Source: Anas platyrhynchos
Taxonomy: Eukaryota; Chordata; Aves; Anseriformes; Anatidae
NCBI RefSeq assembly: GCF_047663525.1
Contig: NC_092594.1
Span: 35,945,001 to 36,009,000, forward strand
Reading direction: 5' to 3'
Length of the DNA: 64,000 nt
Under the pieces are notes generated by a model. That model worked only from the letters and a program-made list of their open reading frames with translations, was not told the DNA's origin and made no database searches. This document shows positions 38,701 to 49,200 of the stretch, in pieces; position 1 is the stretch's first letter, and each line of letters opens with the position of its first letter. The translations under genes were made by a program, and so were the position numbers.

Positions 38701-40149
38701 GAGAGATGAGAGATATTACCACAATTAGTTTCTGTGTGCAAAACTACACACCAGTACCCTGGCACACAATCAGTCTAAAGGGATTACTTTTTTTCTGGAA
38801 ATGATGTTCATTTTTTACCCCTAATCCTGAAAAAAAAAAAAAAGCTCATGAGCTCACTCACAGAACAGTCCTGGAAAAAGATGTGGTGAAAACTGGAGGT
38901 AGCTGATACACAGTTTTAATTACAAGCAAGGATACTTAATGATCAGAATCTACAAACCAAATGGTCTTGTTGGGATGTAAGCTCACCTGCCAAATAGTCC
39001 TTAGCCAAATGAAGTCACAACATTGCACTGCCTTTTCAATGCTCCCGTGGAAACAGGATTTGAGAAAGCGAATGTGGATTTGTTTCTGACAAGTTATGTC
39101 ATATTTCATGTCCTAGGACTGATTATCTTGTTACTAGCTCAAACTGAAATTGCATCTGAGAAATTTAATATGTATGAGCTCGCCTAGCCAGGAGCTGCTA
39201 CCATGACAGTGCAAACAGTTCCGTGATGTCAATTCACGTCAGCGAGCTAATACCAGAATTGCCAAAGCCCCTTTTCACGTGTGACCTTGTCCACTGAAAA
39301 AAAAAAGATAAGAGTACCAGAATAGAAGTGCAGATATCTGTGAGAATGTAAACAAAAAGCCTAAAATAGAAAAGGACAGATAGGAGATTGACAAATGTTA
39401 AGAAAACAACTGAGGCAGGCAGAGAGCATGTTAGGAAGAAAGGCTGCAGTGAGACAGTGAGGTCCTGTGGAGAAGAAATGATGTCACAGAGGTGTAAATA
39501 CTTTATCCTCAAAAGTCACTGTTCATAATAATTCCTGATTCTGAGATATATTCCTGAGATGATTGAGGTAGATTGTGTAGATCAGTTCTTAAAGATGTTG
39601 AATATTTTTTTCCTGCTGTATGAAGCCAAAAGGCACAATTACAAAGCTCTGGTCACTTTCTTTTGTACAAATGTAGTTTGTTAGTTTTCCAGCCCCAGCC
39701 TACTTTGTTTCTAGTATAGCTTATTAAGGAACTTACTGGGATTTCAGAACTTCTGTTACTGTGGCATTATTTCCATATTATCTCTATCCAGCCCCTTTGA
39801 GTGGGAATTACGGAACACTAAGGCAGAGATAATCTGTCATTCACCGCATTAATCGTTTCTATTTCTTTAAGGAGTGATCAGGTAGGATAGTTCTAGTATA
39901 GTCTATCGTGCCTTCTCGACCCTGCAAAGTGAATTTTCTTTCCCCAGGAGAATTTAGAGACAGTGGAGTGGCCAGACACACTAACATACACAGTTTGCAA
40001 AGAACCCACATATCTGCACAGTCTGTGAATCTTATAAATACCGAGTAAGGAACTTCACAACAGCTTCAAATCAAGCCCAAGCAGCCTCTCTGTCTATTCA
40101 GCTCCTTTCCCCTTCTCTTCTTTATCTAATAAAAGACAAAAAACCTTAT

Positions 40150-40490
40150 AGGGGTACCCTACCATGCCTTGTGCATGAGATTAGCAATAGATTCCTACTT
40201 TGCACTTCTGCCCTCCTGGCAGCCAGGGCACACTGCTGGCTCCTGCTGAACCTGCAGGCACCAGCACCCCCAGGTCCCTCTCTGCAGGGCTGCTCTCCAG
40301 CCACTTGTCTCCCAGTCTTTGCCTGTGTGCGGCACTGCTCTGTCCCAGGTGCAGAATCCAGCATCTACCCTCATTGAATTTCATGCTATTAACAATTGTC
40401 CATTACTCCTAGGTATCGAGATTGCTCTGCAAGGCCTCTCACCCTCCAGAGTTAACAGCACCTCCCAGTTTAGTATCATCAGCAAACTTT
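40150..40490 (-). mobile_element. CR1 LINE fragment (reverse transcriptase part), degraded
   Basis: On the - strand it translates as KFADDTKLGGAVNSGG, containing the FADD catalytic motif of CR1 reverse transcriptase. It continues SMKFNEGRCWILHLGQ, WLESSPAERDLGVLVPAG, and after a frameshift RSQQCALAARRA. It carries stop codons and at least one frame change, so it is dead. Both ends are truncated. Confidence 0.85.
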
Positions 40491-40510
40491 AAATAATATT
40501 TGTTAAACAC

Positions 40511-40542
40511 ACTTGCTTTTTTTTTTCTTTTTTTTTTTTTTT
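40511..40542. repeat. T-rich homopolymer run
   Basis: Nearly pure T run broken by two C residues. Confidence 0.85.
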
Positions 40543-41130
40543 CTGAAACTACCATAGTAAACTAAATCTACTAGAATAATAACAGAATAATTGTGATGTT
40601 ATTGTATAATATGTGTAGATGCATTTGTATCCCATGTACAAACTCACTGTATTGTGTGGGCTAAGATAACTGTACCAGCAATTTTGTGATCAAGGACCCT
40701 AGAAATTACTCCAGTCAAAACTAAGTCATCGTAAGATAGGCTACAGATGCCAGTCTAAGCTGTCATAGTTTTAATGAGATGACTTACAGTTTCTTACTGC
40801 CATGAAGTCTGTGGGGATCAAAGAAAATACTCATTGAGTTAAGATGTGCTAAGAAAAGTGTGAAGAGGAGCGTAAATGGCTCAGGAGTTCCAGGAATCCC
40901 ACTGGCTTAAACAGTCTTTTATTAAAAGTAAGTGTTCTCATAGCTGAATGACTTCCAAGAAGGGCCTCAAGTGATGATAGTATTTCCATCAGATATGAAA
41001 ATATTTGAAAGATGCTTATTCCATGTGGAGATATTTCCACCTTTCAGAAAAGCCCAAATACAAACTCCCTTGATGAATATACTATCATAAAAGCATTAAT
41101 TTTCAGAATTATAAAATATCCAGAATTCCT

Positions 41131-41133
<3 letters not shown>

Positions 41134-41171
<38 letters not shown>

Positions 41172-41260
41172 TATATAATATATTATATATATATATATAA
41201 TATATAATATAATATAATATATAATAATATATATATAATATATAATTAATATATAATATA

Positions 41261-41294
<34 letters not shown>

Positions 41295-41297
41295 ATG
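41134..41297. repeat. Long AT microsatellite / AT-only tract
   Basis: About 160 bases made almost wholly of A and T, with alternating (TA)n blocks at both ends and TAATATA variants between. Highly self-complementary, so able to extrude cruciforms. Length is likely variable and hard to sequence. Confidence 0.93.
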
Positions 41298-42701
41298 AAT
41301 GCATTTATAATGCTTTTCGTCTCCTGTAACAGACAAAATATTTCAGAGTATTTTACAGAATAGATAGTTCAGTTACATACTGAAAGATTTCCCCTCAGGG
41401 CATAATTGATCTGTAAGGTATCGCAGAGCATCTTTAAAGTGGGGTCTTAGTGGGATCTCCTTTGAAACTAGACAGCTACCCCAGTAGTACTTCAGTCATC
41501 AGGGCTATATATATTTTTTTCTACTGTTTCTGTTTTGTTTTGCTTTTCCTTTCTTTTTATTTCCTCAGGATGTTTTGCTCAGAAATAAGACGTAAGCCAG
41601 ATAGTGGTAAGGTAACCTCAACCACTCTCTGCTCTGGGAGTTGCTGCTCTTGTAAAATGCAGGTCATGGTGAGATTGGAAAGCAATAATGAAGTTAGCTG
41701 TTCCCCCAACTCTTTCACCAGTGCCCCAGAAGGAGTACACAGTGGATTGGTATGACTAATCCAGTTGGCAAAGGTCTCTGGTTACTTTACAACAAGCCAT
41801 GGGGGTAAAGCAGTGATCACAAGACTGTCATCGCTGATTGCCTCTGACCTGCAGCTTTGGAAGCCCGTTCTGTTCCTGGTACATTCAGGAGACACGTACC
41901 TGTGTGAGACCAGTAAAGTATTGATGAAATTTTCAGTTCACATTAGAACCAAGATTTAAAAATCATATTCTATGACTTTTACATGCGCAGTTTTGATGAA
42001 TAATCCTTGTTTGACTGTAACAACTTCTAAGTTGTTATAATCCACATTTTGGGAATAAACAGATAGCCAACGCTTTTTTAATGAAAATGTTAAGAACTTT
42101 CAATATAGATCGAACTTGATTCAAAAGTCAGTGGAAGTATATATACAAGAAAGATGTAATTGTGATAGGACATGAAGGGACGCGTGGCCCAAGAAATACA
42201 GCAGGCATTAGGAATCTCACAGCATTTTGTATTCTGTAATAATTAACTGCATAAATCTGGGTAATTGGTTAGTTTCTAGTTTTTTCATCTGAAAATTTCA
42301 AATGTGTTGGTCCCATAGAACATCAAGAGGCTTACTTGATGCTTCTGAAGCTTTTGAAAGATGGCAGAGAAGTATAGACTTTCACAAATTGTATCAGTGA
42401 AACTACTAAATATGACAGAAAAGCTGAGATTCATTTTTCAACTCATGTATTCTGTCAAGAAATGTGCAAGTTACATAACTAACCACCAAGTGTCACTGTT
42501 TGGTATTTTTCATTCTAATGTATTTGTTTCCAAGTGCTTAAAAAATCCCTATTAGTTGCAGTCCTATAAATGAGGATTTTTGAACAAGAATATTGTTAAA
42601 CAACAAGAGATGTGTGTTTGCCACAAGAGCTTTGGGAAATTCAAGTGTCTGAATATATGACTTTCTTGAGCAAGCTACCAAAATTACAAAAATAAAAAGC
42701 T

Positions 42702-43249
42702 ATCCCCCTGTACTCGGCTCTGGTGAGGCCGCACCTCGAGTACTGTGTTCAGTTTTGGGCCCCTCGCTACAAGAAGGACATCGAGGTGCTTGAGCGGGTC
42801 CAAAGAAGGGCGACGAAGCTGGTGAGGGGCCTGGAGAGCAAGTCCTATGAGGAGCGGCTGAAGGAGCTGGGCTTGTTCAGCCTGGAGAAGAGGAGGCTCA
42901 GGGGTGACCTTATTGCTCTGTATAAGTACATTAAAGGAGGCTGTAGAGAGGTGGGGGTTGGCCTGTTCTCCCATGTGCCTGGTGACAGGACGAGGGGGAA
43001 TGGGCTAAAGTTACGCCAGGGGAGTTTTAGGTTAGATGTTAGGAAGAATTTCTTTACTGAAAGGGTTGTGAGGCACTGGAACGGGCTGCCCAGGGAGGTG
43101 GTGGAGTCACCATCCCTGGAAGTCTTCAAAAGACATTTAGATGTAGAGCTTAGGGATATGGTTTAGTGGGGACTGTTAGTGTTAGCTTAGAGGTTGGACT
43201 CGATGATCTTGAGGTCTCTTCCAACCTAGAAATTCTGTGTGATTCTGTG
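42702..43249 (+). mobile_element. CR1 LINE, 5'-truncated copy with intact 3' end
   Basis: An unbroken frame (42723-43166) gives the C-terminal part of CR1 ORF2: [79 protein letters not shown] and [17 protein letters not shown], then a stop. The 3' UTR follows, with the usual 'ggttggactcgatgatctt' block and two ATTCTGTG octamers (43232-43239 and 43242-43249), the hallmark CR1 terminus. The lack of stops implies a fairly young insertion. No clear target-site duplication was seen. Confidence 0.95.
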
Positions 43250-44229
43250 AAAATGTACTGTCTGAACTAAATATCATTCATATTGTTGGACATAATGCAA
43301 ATCCCAATGAAAATCAAAAAGTCTTAACAATCTTTTTTTTTTTTTTCCTAGCAATTTAAATTATTGTAGCAAATGCCATTCTATATTGTAGACATCCCTT
43401 ACTAAGCGACCGTCAGACACTTTTGTCAAGGATGCATTATCAAGAGGAGTGAATATGTTTTAAATAAGTGAGAAGTAACTTAGCCTGACTTTAAAATGTT
43501 GTTAACCACGGACATTAGGCATCGTGAGACTGAACTGAAGTCCTGGTGTGAGGTGCCAAGCTAGTCTTCCCTGTCTCTGGAATGTTAACATAGGTCGTAG
43601 TCTTTTACCTTGGTTGGCCCAAAACCAGAATTTGATGACAGACGTTCAAGTGGGCTGCAGTTCATGGAGAAATTTCCAGCTAGGTTTAAAAACTAAACCC
43701 AAATCACCTGCATTACTTACATAACTTCCCTTTGTTACTACTTCTTCTACCCCACAGCTGAACTCTAAGCACAGTGCCAGTGTTCCTGATGTGCTTGTGT
43801 ATAGCTGCAGTTGGAAAGATGTAAAATAGCTACACAGATTGGTATTGGTAGTTCTCTGTAGAGTTCCTTAAGTTGTAAGTATAACGTTCCTTGGAAATGT
43901 CCTCACAGGGTGCCAATACTGATTTATTTCAGCGAGCACTCAATTATGTGGAGTCATCCCTCTGAAGAGGATGCAAAAACCAGCAGCGCAAGGGTGAGCC
44001 AATCTCTTCTGACATAATCCCAATTACCAAACTGAACAGCCTGCCTTTTCTTTCAGACTAGTGTTTGTGCTACAGATTACAGCCAATCTCCCTGTACTCT
44101 ACAGTCTGTACCATCTTTCCCATGTAACCATCTCATGTGAAAAATTTCAGGATGCTTTTGAACTAGAAGCAATCTTGAAATAGAGCTATTAGGCCTTGGC
44201 TGGTTCTGATTAAGCTCCACCCTTCCCTT

Positions 44230-44790
44230 TTGTCAGTACTGTACAGCCCTCTAGAGGAGAAATATTCTCTTCATTATTTTTTGCATTTATGGAAGATGAT
44301 CCCTACTGAAACAGAGTATGTCATTAGGACCCTGAGTGCACTAATAAGCATTAGTGGCCTCAGTGGGTACCTCTCTCCACAACTTCTGACAAGGGCCCAG
44401 AAATTCTATTTAAGCTCAGCCCTGGGCCTTCAGCTCACTCTCAGCTGTGGATTTTGCTGATCTGAACTGTGACCTTTGGAATGAATTCCCAGGTTGACCT
44501 CAGAGCTGCCTGGTCATGGTGCTGATCATGGGACTGTGTCTGACCCTGACTGGTGGGTTGCCCTCCTGGCTTTACCTCATACTTGCCTCATTTCCATGAA
44601 CTTGCCTGATACCCTGCATTTACGGTTGATCATCCCTGAACCTGCACATTTTACCTGCACTGCTGAGGTACTGTGGGACATGGCCCCAGCTGGTGCATTC
44701 CCTGCCCTGCTGGCTCTGTTCCTGGTTAAGTCCAGGTTTCCTGGAAAGCTGCTGCCTTCTGCTGTTCCCTGGCACGTGTAGCATAAACCC
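44230..44790 (+). repeat. Possible ancient LTR-like or other interspersed repeat
   Basis: The block is more GC-balanced than its surroundings. It has a TATTTAAG box at about 44407 followed by 'ctcagccctgggccttcagctc', the arrangement seen in some old endogenous-retrovirus LTRs. Family and ends could not be determined; the open frame 44494-44781 looks meaningless. Confidence 0.25.
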
Positions 44791-45878
44791 AGGAAAGAGG
44801 AAGTGTCTTTAGAAACCATATAAAGAAAGTGAAGGTGTGGGATGCTGAATCTGTAGAGAAAAAGCATATGAAATCAACAGGAAGACATGGAGAATTACGT
44901 GCTTGCGGGAAGTGAGTAGGATACTGCATGAAGATGTGGGTGGGAATGACACGACACCATTACTTCCCATGAAGGGAAAGGAGGTAAAGTACCAAAAGGA
45001 AGGAACAGTAACCGAATGAAGAGGTCTAAAAGAAAATTTTTTAAAAAGCTAATAGAAATTATAAAAGAGGACAAATATGAATATAAATGTTCTTAACAGT
45101 ACAAATCCTAGTATAGAAGTCTGTGGGACTTTATTCAAATAACCTGTTACTCATTGTCCTGTTTTTAATGATAGCCTTTATCACCGCGGGATAGTGTTAG
45201 GAGGGGAAATAGTTATGTAAATGCTGTCTACTTCATGCACTGCAATTTTAATCTTTCACACAAAGTGGAATCAGTAACAGAGGATTAAAGCATGTATCTT
45301 AATAAGTAGAACAGCCAGAAAAAAGTATAGGTAAGACCCTTAACAGGTATTACTTAAGTTGCTTGGTAGTCCCCTCTTCACACATTCATGACAGTGGTAA
45401 TGTCATTGTGGATATTTCAATAACAACAGGTGTCCGTAAGAATCTTTATAATCTTTACAAGAATCTTTATAAAACTGAATCAATCAAACAAAAATTAAAA
45501 ATAAATACATGAACTTGTAAGGGAGGCAAAAATTCACAGAAGTTCTTGTGCTAAAACAGCAGAGGGACAGAATAATTGTTTTGCCTTAGTGTAAGGTATT
45601 TAAGCTTTTCTCTGGAGCATTTGAGGCAGGGTATTACAAGACCCTGAACCAGATGTTGGAGAAATATTGATGTAAATGGGGAAGGCAGAACTCTTGGAGA
45701 AGAGTTGCCAGCCTCTCCTCAGGTTTGTGCTTCAGCACTTTCCGCCCTTTGCCTCCGCCAAAAGAAAGAATTTTATTTTATTTTTGTATTGATATTTTAG
45801 CCTCGATTAAGAACAGGCCGTTACAGCCACGCTGACTCCCCACAGCCCGTGGCACTGGGACCCCCCGGCCCGGCCCCC

Positions 45879-45890
45879 GCCGCCATCTTG
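45879..45890 (-). promoter_or_regulatory. YY1 motif with embedded minus-strand ATG
   Basis: GCCGCCATCTTG on + is CAAGATGGCGGC on -, the YY1 consensus usually found just downstream of transcription starts, often over the start codon. Its ATG (45884-45886, - strand) opens an M-A-A-G frame of 21 codons. This fits a - strand transcript starting in the island. Confidence 0.7.
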
Positions 45891-45995
45891 TGGCAGCACC
45901 GGCGGCCGCGGGGCGCAGCCCGGGCACCACTAACACCGGCGGGCAGCGCTGAGGCAGCGGCGGAGCTCCCGCCCCCTTGCGAATCCCCCCCGGCG

Positions 45996-46000
45996 ATTGG
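45996..46000 (-). promoter_or_regulatory. CCAAT box (inverted)
   Basis: GCGATTGGCTC on + gives CCAAT on -, an NF-Y-type site 170 bases before the HOOK1 start codon. Confidence 0.65.
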
Positions 46001-46027
46001 CTCGGAGAGCGCCCCCTCCTCCCTGTG

Positions 46028-46032
46028 ATTGG
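46028..46032 (-). promoter_or_regulatory. CCAAT box (inverted), second copy
   Basis: TGATTGGTCC on +. It lies 32 bases, about three helical turns, from the first CCAAT box, the spacing typical of paired NF-Y sites. Confidence 0.7.
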
Positions 46033-46121
46033 TCCATCCCGCTGCCACTCCGGGCGTTTGAAGGCAGGGGCGGGTGTGGGCGCTGACAGGGCCGCCCCTC
46101 CCTCCCTCCGCTCGGGGCCCG

Positions 46122-46129
46122 TCACGTCA
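46122..46129 (+). promoter_or_regulatory. CRE/ATF-like element
   Basis: TCACGTCA, one mismatch from the CRE palindrome TGACGTCA, 40 bases before the HOOK1 start codon and perhaps near the transcription start. Confidence 0.5.
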
Positions 46130-46169
46130 GCGGCGCGGTGCTCGGCGGGGAGGCCCGGCCGCCGCCGCC

Positions 46170-46220
46170 ATGGAGGCGAAACCCGCGGACCTGCGGCTCT
46201 GCGACAGCCTCATCCTCTGG
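46170..46220 (+). CDS. HOOK1: HOOK1 exon 1 (start codon)
   Basis: GCCGCCGCCATGG is a perfect Kozak context. It encodes MEAKPADLRLCDSLILW, 17 residues, ending in phase 0 at TGG|GTGAGC. The LCDSL.W block matches human HOOK1; the N-terminal leader is a few residues shorter than in human. Confidence 0.95.
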
Positions 46221-49200
46221 GTGAGCGCCGCCTCAGGCCCTCCTGCCGCCGGGGCGTCGAGGGCCGGCGGGTGGTGCGGCCTCGGCGTCGCCCGGAGGGG
46301 TGGGGGAGGCTCGTGAGGGGGCGGCCGTTGGGAGCGGCGCGAGGGCACCGTTGCCATGGTGACGGGGGGGGCGGTGTGAGGGGTCCTGAGGGGGCTGTGA
46401 GGGGCTGGGGGGGCTCCATAAGGGGCTGGGGGGGCTCCATAAAGGGCTGGGGGGACCCTGAGGGGTCCTGTGGGGTCCTATGGGGCCGAGGAGGGTTTGA
46501 GGAGTGTTTGAGGGGCCCCCGCAGTAAGGAAATGGTGAGTTGGGGGCGAGGCTGTGAAGGCAGGGCTGTAATGACGGGGCCCGCACGATAAATTTCCTTC
46601 TCCAGCCGCTAAAAGGCCCCTGCAGGACTGGCAGCCTGCAGAAGGGCCTGTGGTAGCCTGTAGGCCCAAGCTGTGGTTCCGCGGCCGTGGCTTCACGTGG
46701 GGAAACCACTCCGTAATTAACAATAGTAATAAATACGCGCAATTAATTCAGCTGACAGGAGCGGAAACCTCAGGACTCGGTTGCAGGTTTCGGTTGGGCA
46801 GAGCGTTGCTCGCAGCCAGGTGCAGCGTGCTGATGTGGGTGTCGCTGCATGTGCGAGAAGCACGTTCTGCTTGGGTTCAGCTGTCGGGCTCGCTTGCTTT
46901 GTCCCTCGTCCTTTCTGAGTTTCTTCTGCGCTCATCCATAATTTTAGTCTTGCAGATGCCAATGTTTTAGGAGAGAGTGAGCTGTGTTACACAGAACTCA
47001 TGTGGCGAAGGCCAGATATACTTGGCACTTTCAGCTTCTCTAGAAATAACAGGTATTCTTCCTATATAAAATGTAAACAGAGGAGAGAAGAGAGCATTTG
47101 AGAAGCCTTGTGGAGATCCAGGAATGAAACTGGCGAATGTGATAGCAGCATGTACCAGAGTTGCTGTTCCTTTTCCTCTCTGCATGACAATACAGCAGTT
47201 TTAATGCATTTCAGTCTGTCATAAAACACTGGAAAACAATTTCTGCCATCTTTTCCTCCTCCCATTTTCTTTTTGGTGCCCTTGTATGCCCCTAACAATT
47301 TGTTGGTTTTTAGAATTTCAGGCACCTTGTGCTTACCTCTCTTCAGTTAGATTAAAAGATAAGAGAGATTTATTTATTCTTTCTCATTTTGGGCTGTTTA
47401 ACCTTCTTTTCCTCATGGTAATCAGTTAAAAATAACTCTATTATGATTCTATTGCAAAATAAATCAGTGAAAGAACTTGAGCAAATACAGTCCTGAACTC
47501 TATCTCAAAATCATTTCAGCAGGGCTCAGCTGATTTATTTTTAGAATTCCTCCTTTAAAATGTATTACGTTTAATTATCCTTCTAGTATAGTCACTGTAC
47601 ATACCTCTAACCACATAACGGATCCTAAAGAGAATTCTAAAATAACTTCGTCAAGCCTTACATGGAAAGGGCATTGTACAGAGTTGTTAGTGTAAATCAA
47701 CATCCAACTCCCGTGTGTTCTCGTTCTGTACACAACACTTGGCAGATGCTTTGCTAGGTGTGTGGCTTTAGATCTAACACCTTCTTTCTCTGACCTACTT
47801 TACAACTTAGTAGAAACCAAGCATTAATAAAGATATATTTCAGAAGTCCTTTCAAATTGATCTTCATAGTAAATTGAATCTTGGGAAAATAAGATCTTCT
47901 GAAGTTGGGTATTTAGGGAGAGAGCAATGAAATGCTCTGAAGAGAAGAGGGTTCTGTAGATCTCTGTAGCAGTAAAGGTTTTTCAGTTTGTTTCTTTAAT
48001 ATTACCAAGATCTGTTCCCCTTGCTTGTGACTTTCTGTGTTTCTGCTGCTATATCCTGGTTTTTCTTTAACATTAGCAGTTTTGTACTAGAAAACGTGTT
48101 ACCCAGAGATGAAAGAGAAAGTATGAATAAAAATGTTACCTATTGGTTCTGTAACAAAAATGTGATTGTATTTAATTTTTGTGGACCTTACAGAAAAATG
48201 GAATGGAGTTAAACTATATAGGGAACGTGTACGAGTTTCTAAGAAAAACTGACTCAAGGAATACGTGTTGAGATTGAACTTGCAAGCCTGAACTCATTGC
48301 AGAACATTTTCTAAGTCAAAGACAAACTGTTAGATGTGAAGTAACCTGAATGTTTTCCATCCTTGGGTAGGAGAGGCATGGAAGAGTTGCATCAGTGGGG
48401 CTGGCGATGCAGTACTATGCGGCAGAGTAAGAGTTCCTTGAATGTCTTCTGGCACGGCACCTCTCCAAGTCTTCTGTGTCTGCCCCCAAACTAGAGGAGG
48501 GTCCTTACACATGGGTTAATTCTGCAAACATCCTCTGTAGGGCTATGGCCAGCCAATGGCAATGCCTTAAAGTGTTGGTGAGGCATGTGCTCACCTTATA
48601 TATGCTGAAGTGTTACACCATGTGGGTGTTCGGGTATGTATCACACATCCATAATCACTGTTCATTTAATGAAGGGGGGATGGTGCTGAATGGGAAGACA
48701 CATACCTGGGCACTGCAAGTACAAGTTACCGTATGGCCTCTTTCCCCCATAGCTCAGTTTGCAGGAACGCTCCTCTGCTAAAATCAGTGTCAGGGTGTGT
48801 GAAGTGCAGGACATAAGAGGTACAGGTGGCAAATGTGAGAAATGTGACGTGAGTCTATTTGTACCCAAAGGTTAATAAAAATCATGTCATGGCAAAGGCT
48901 TGATCTTGCTTGTATGGAAGCGACTGGCAAAACTGCAGTGCTTCTTTTGGATTACTGGTATGGAAACTGACTTAACTGGTTTGTTTACAGGAAAATTTTG
49001 TTTCTGTTTGGTTATGATCTTCTGAAAGTGTGTTTTAGAAATCTCATTTGAGCAAGTATAACCCAAAGCTTCACATACATAAATTAGAAGCTGCATGAGA
49101 GAATAATTTGTAAAGTGTCTCAGAAAGGAAGGAGTTTGAAAGTCTGGTGGGACTAGTTCATCCTTTCCAGATACAGGAACAGGGTTACAGGTTTGGTGTG

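Larger units (their letters stand above)
35762..45820 (-). other. Region between probable RNF170-like exon and HOOK1 CpG island
   Basis: About 10 kb of AT-rich sequence, probably the 5' intron of the RNF170-like gene if its promoter lies in the HOOK1 CpG island. It contains two CR1 fragments, a long AT microsatellite, a T-rich run at about 40518-40542 and a possible old LTR-like segment near 44.3-44.8 kb. I could not identify the expected exon encoding the N-terminal transmembrane segment. Confidence 0.5.
45840..46340. promoter_or_regulatory. HOOK1: HOOK1 CpG island promoter, probably bidirectional
   Basis: A sharp rise in G+C and CpG covers the sequence upstream of HOOK1, exon 1 and the start of intron 1, with no TATA box. 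It contains a YY1 motif, two CCAAT boxes and a CRE-like element (listed separately). The RNF170-like gene points the other way, and I saw no other CpG island between the two genes, so one divergent promoter for both is likely but unproven. Confidence 0.8.

Noticed and set aside
45977..46591. 204-codon + strand frame across the HOOK1 promoter, and several overlapping frames on both strands
   Set aside because: R/G/A/P-rich frames are expected in a CpG island with few AT-rich stop codons. The HOOK1 exon 1 frame with Kozak start and splice donor explains the locus.
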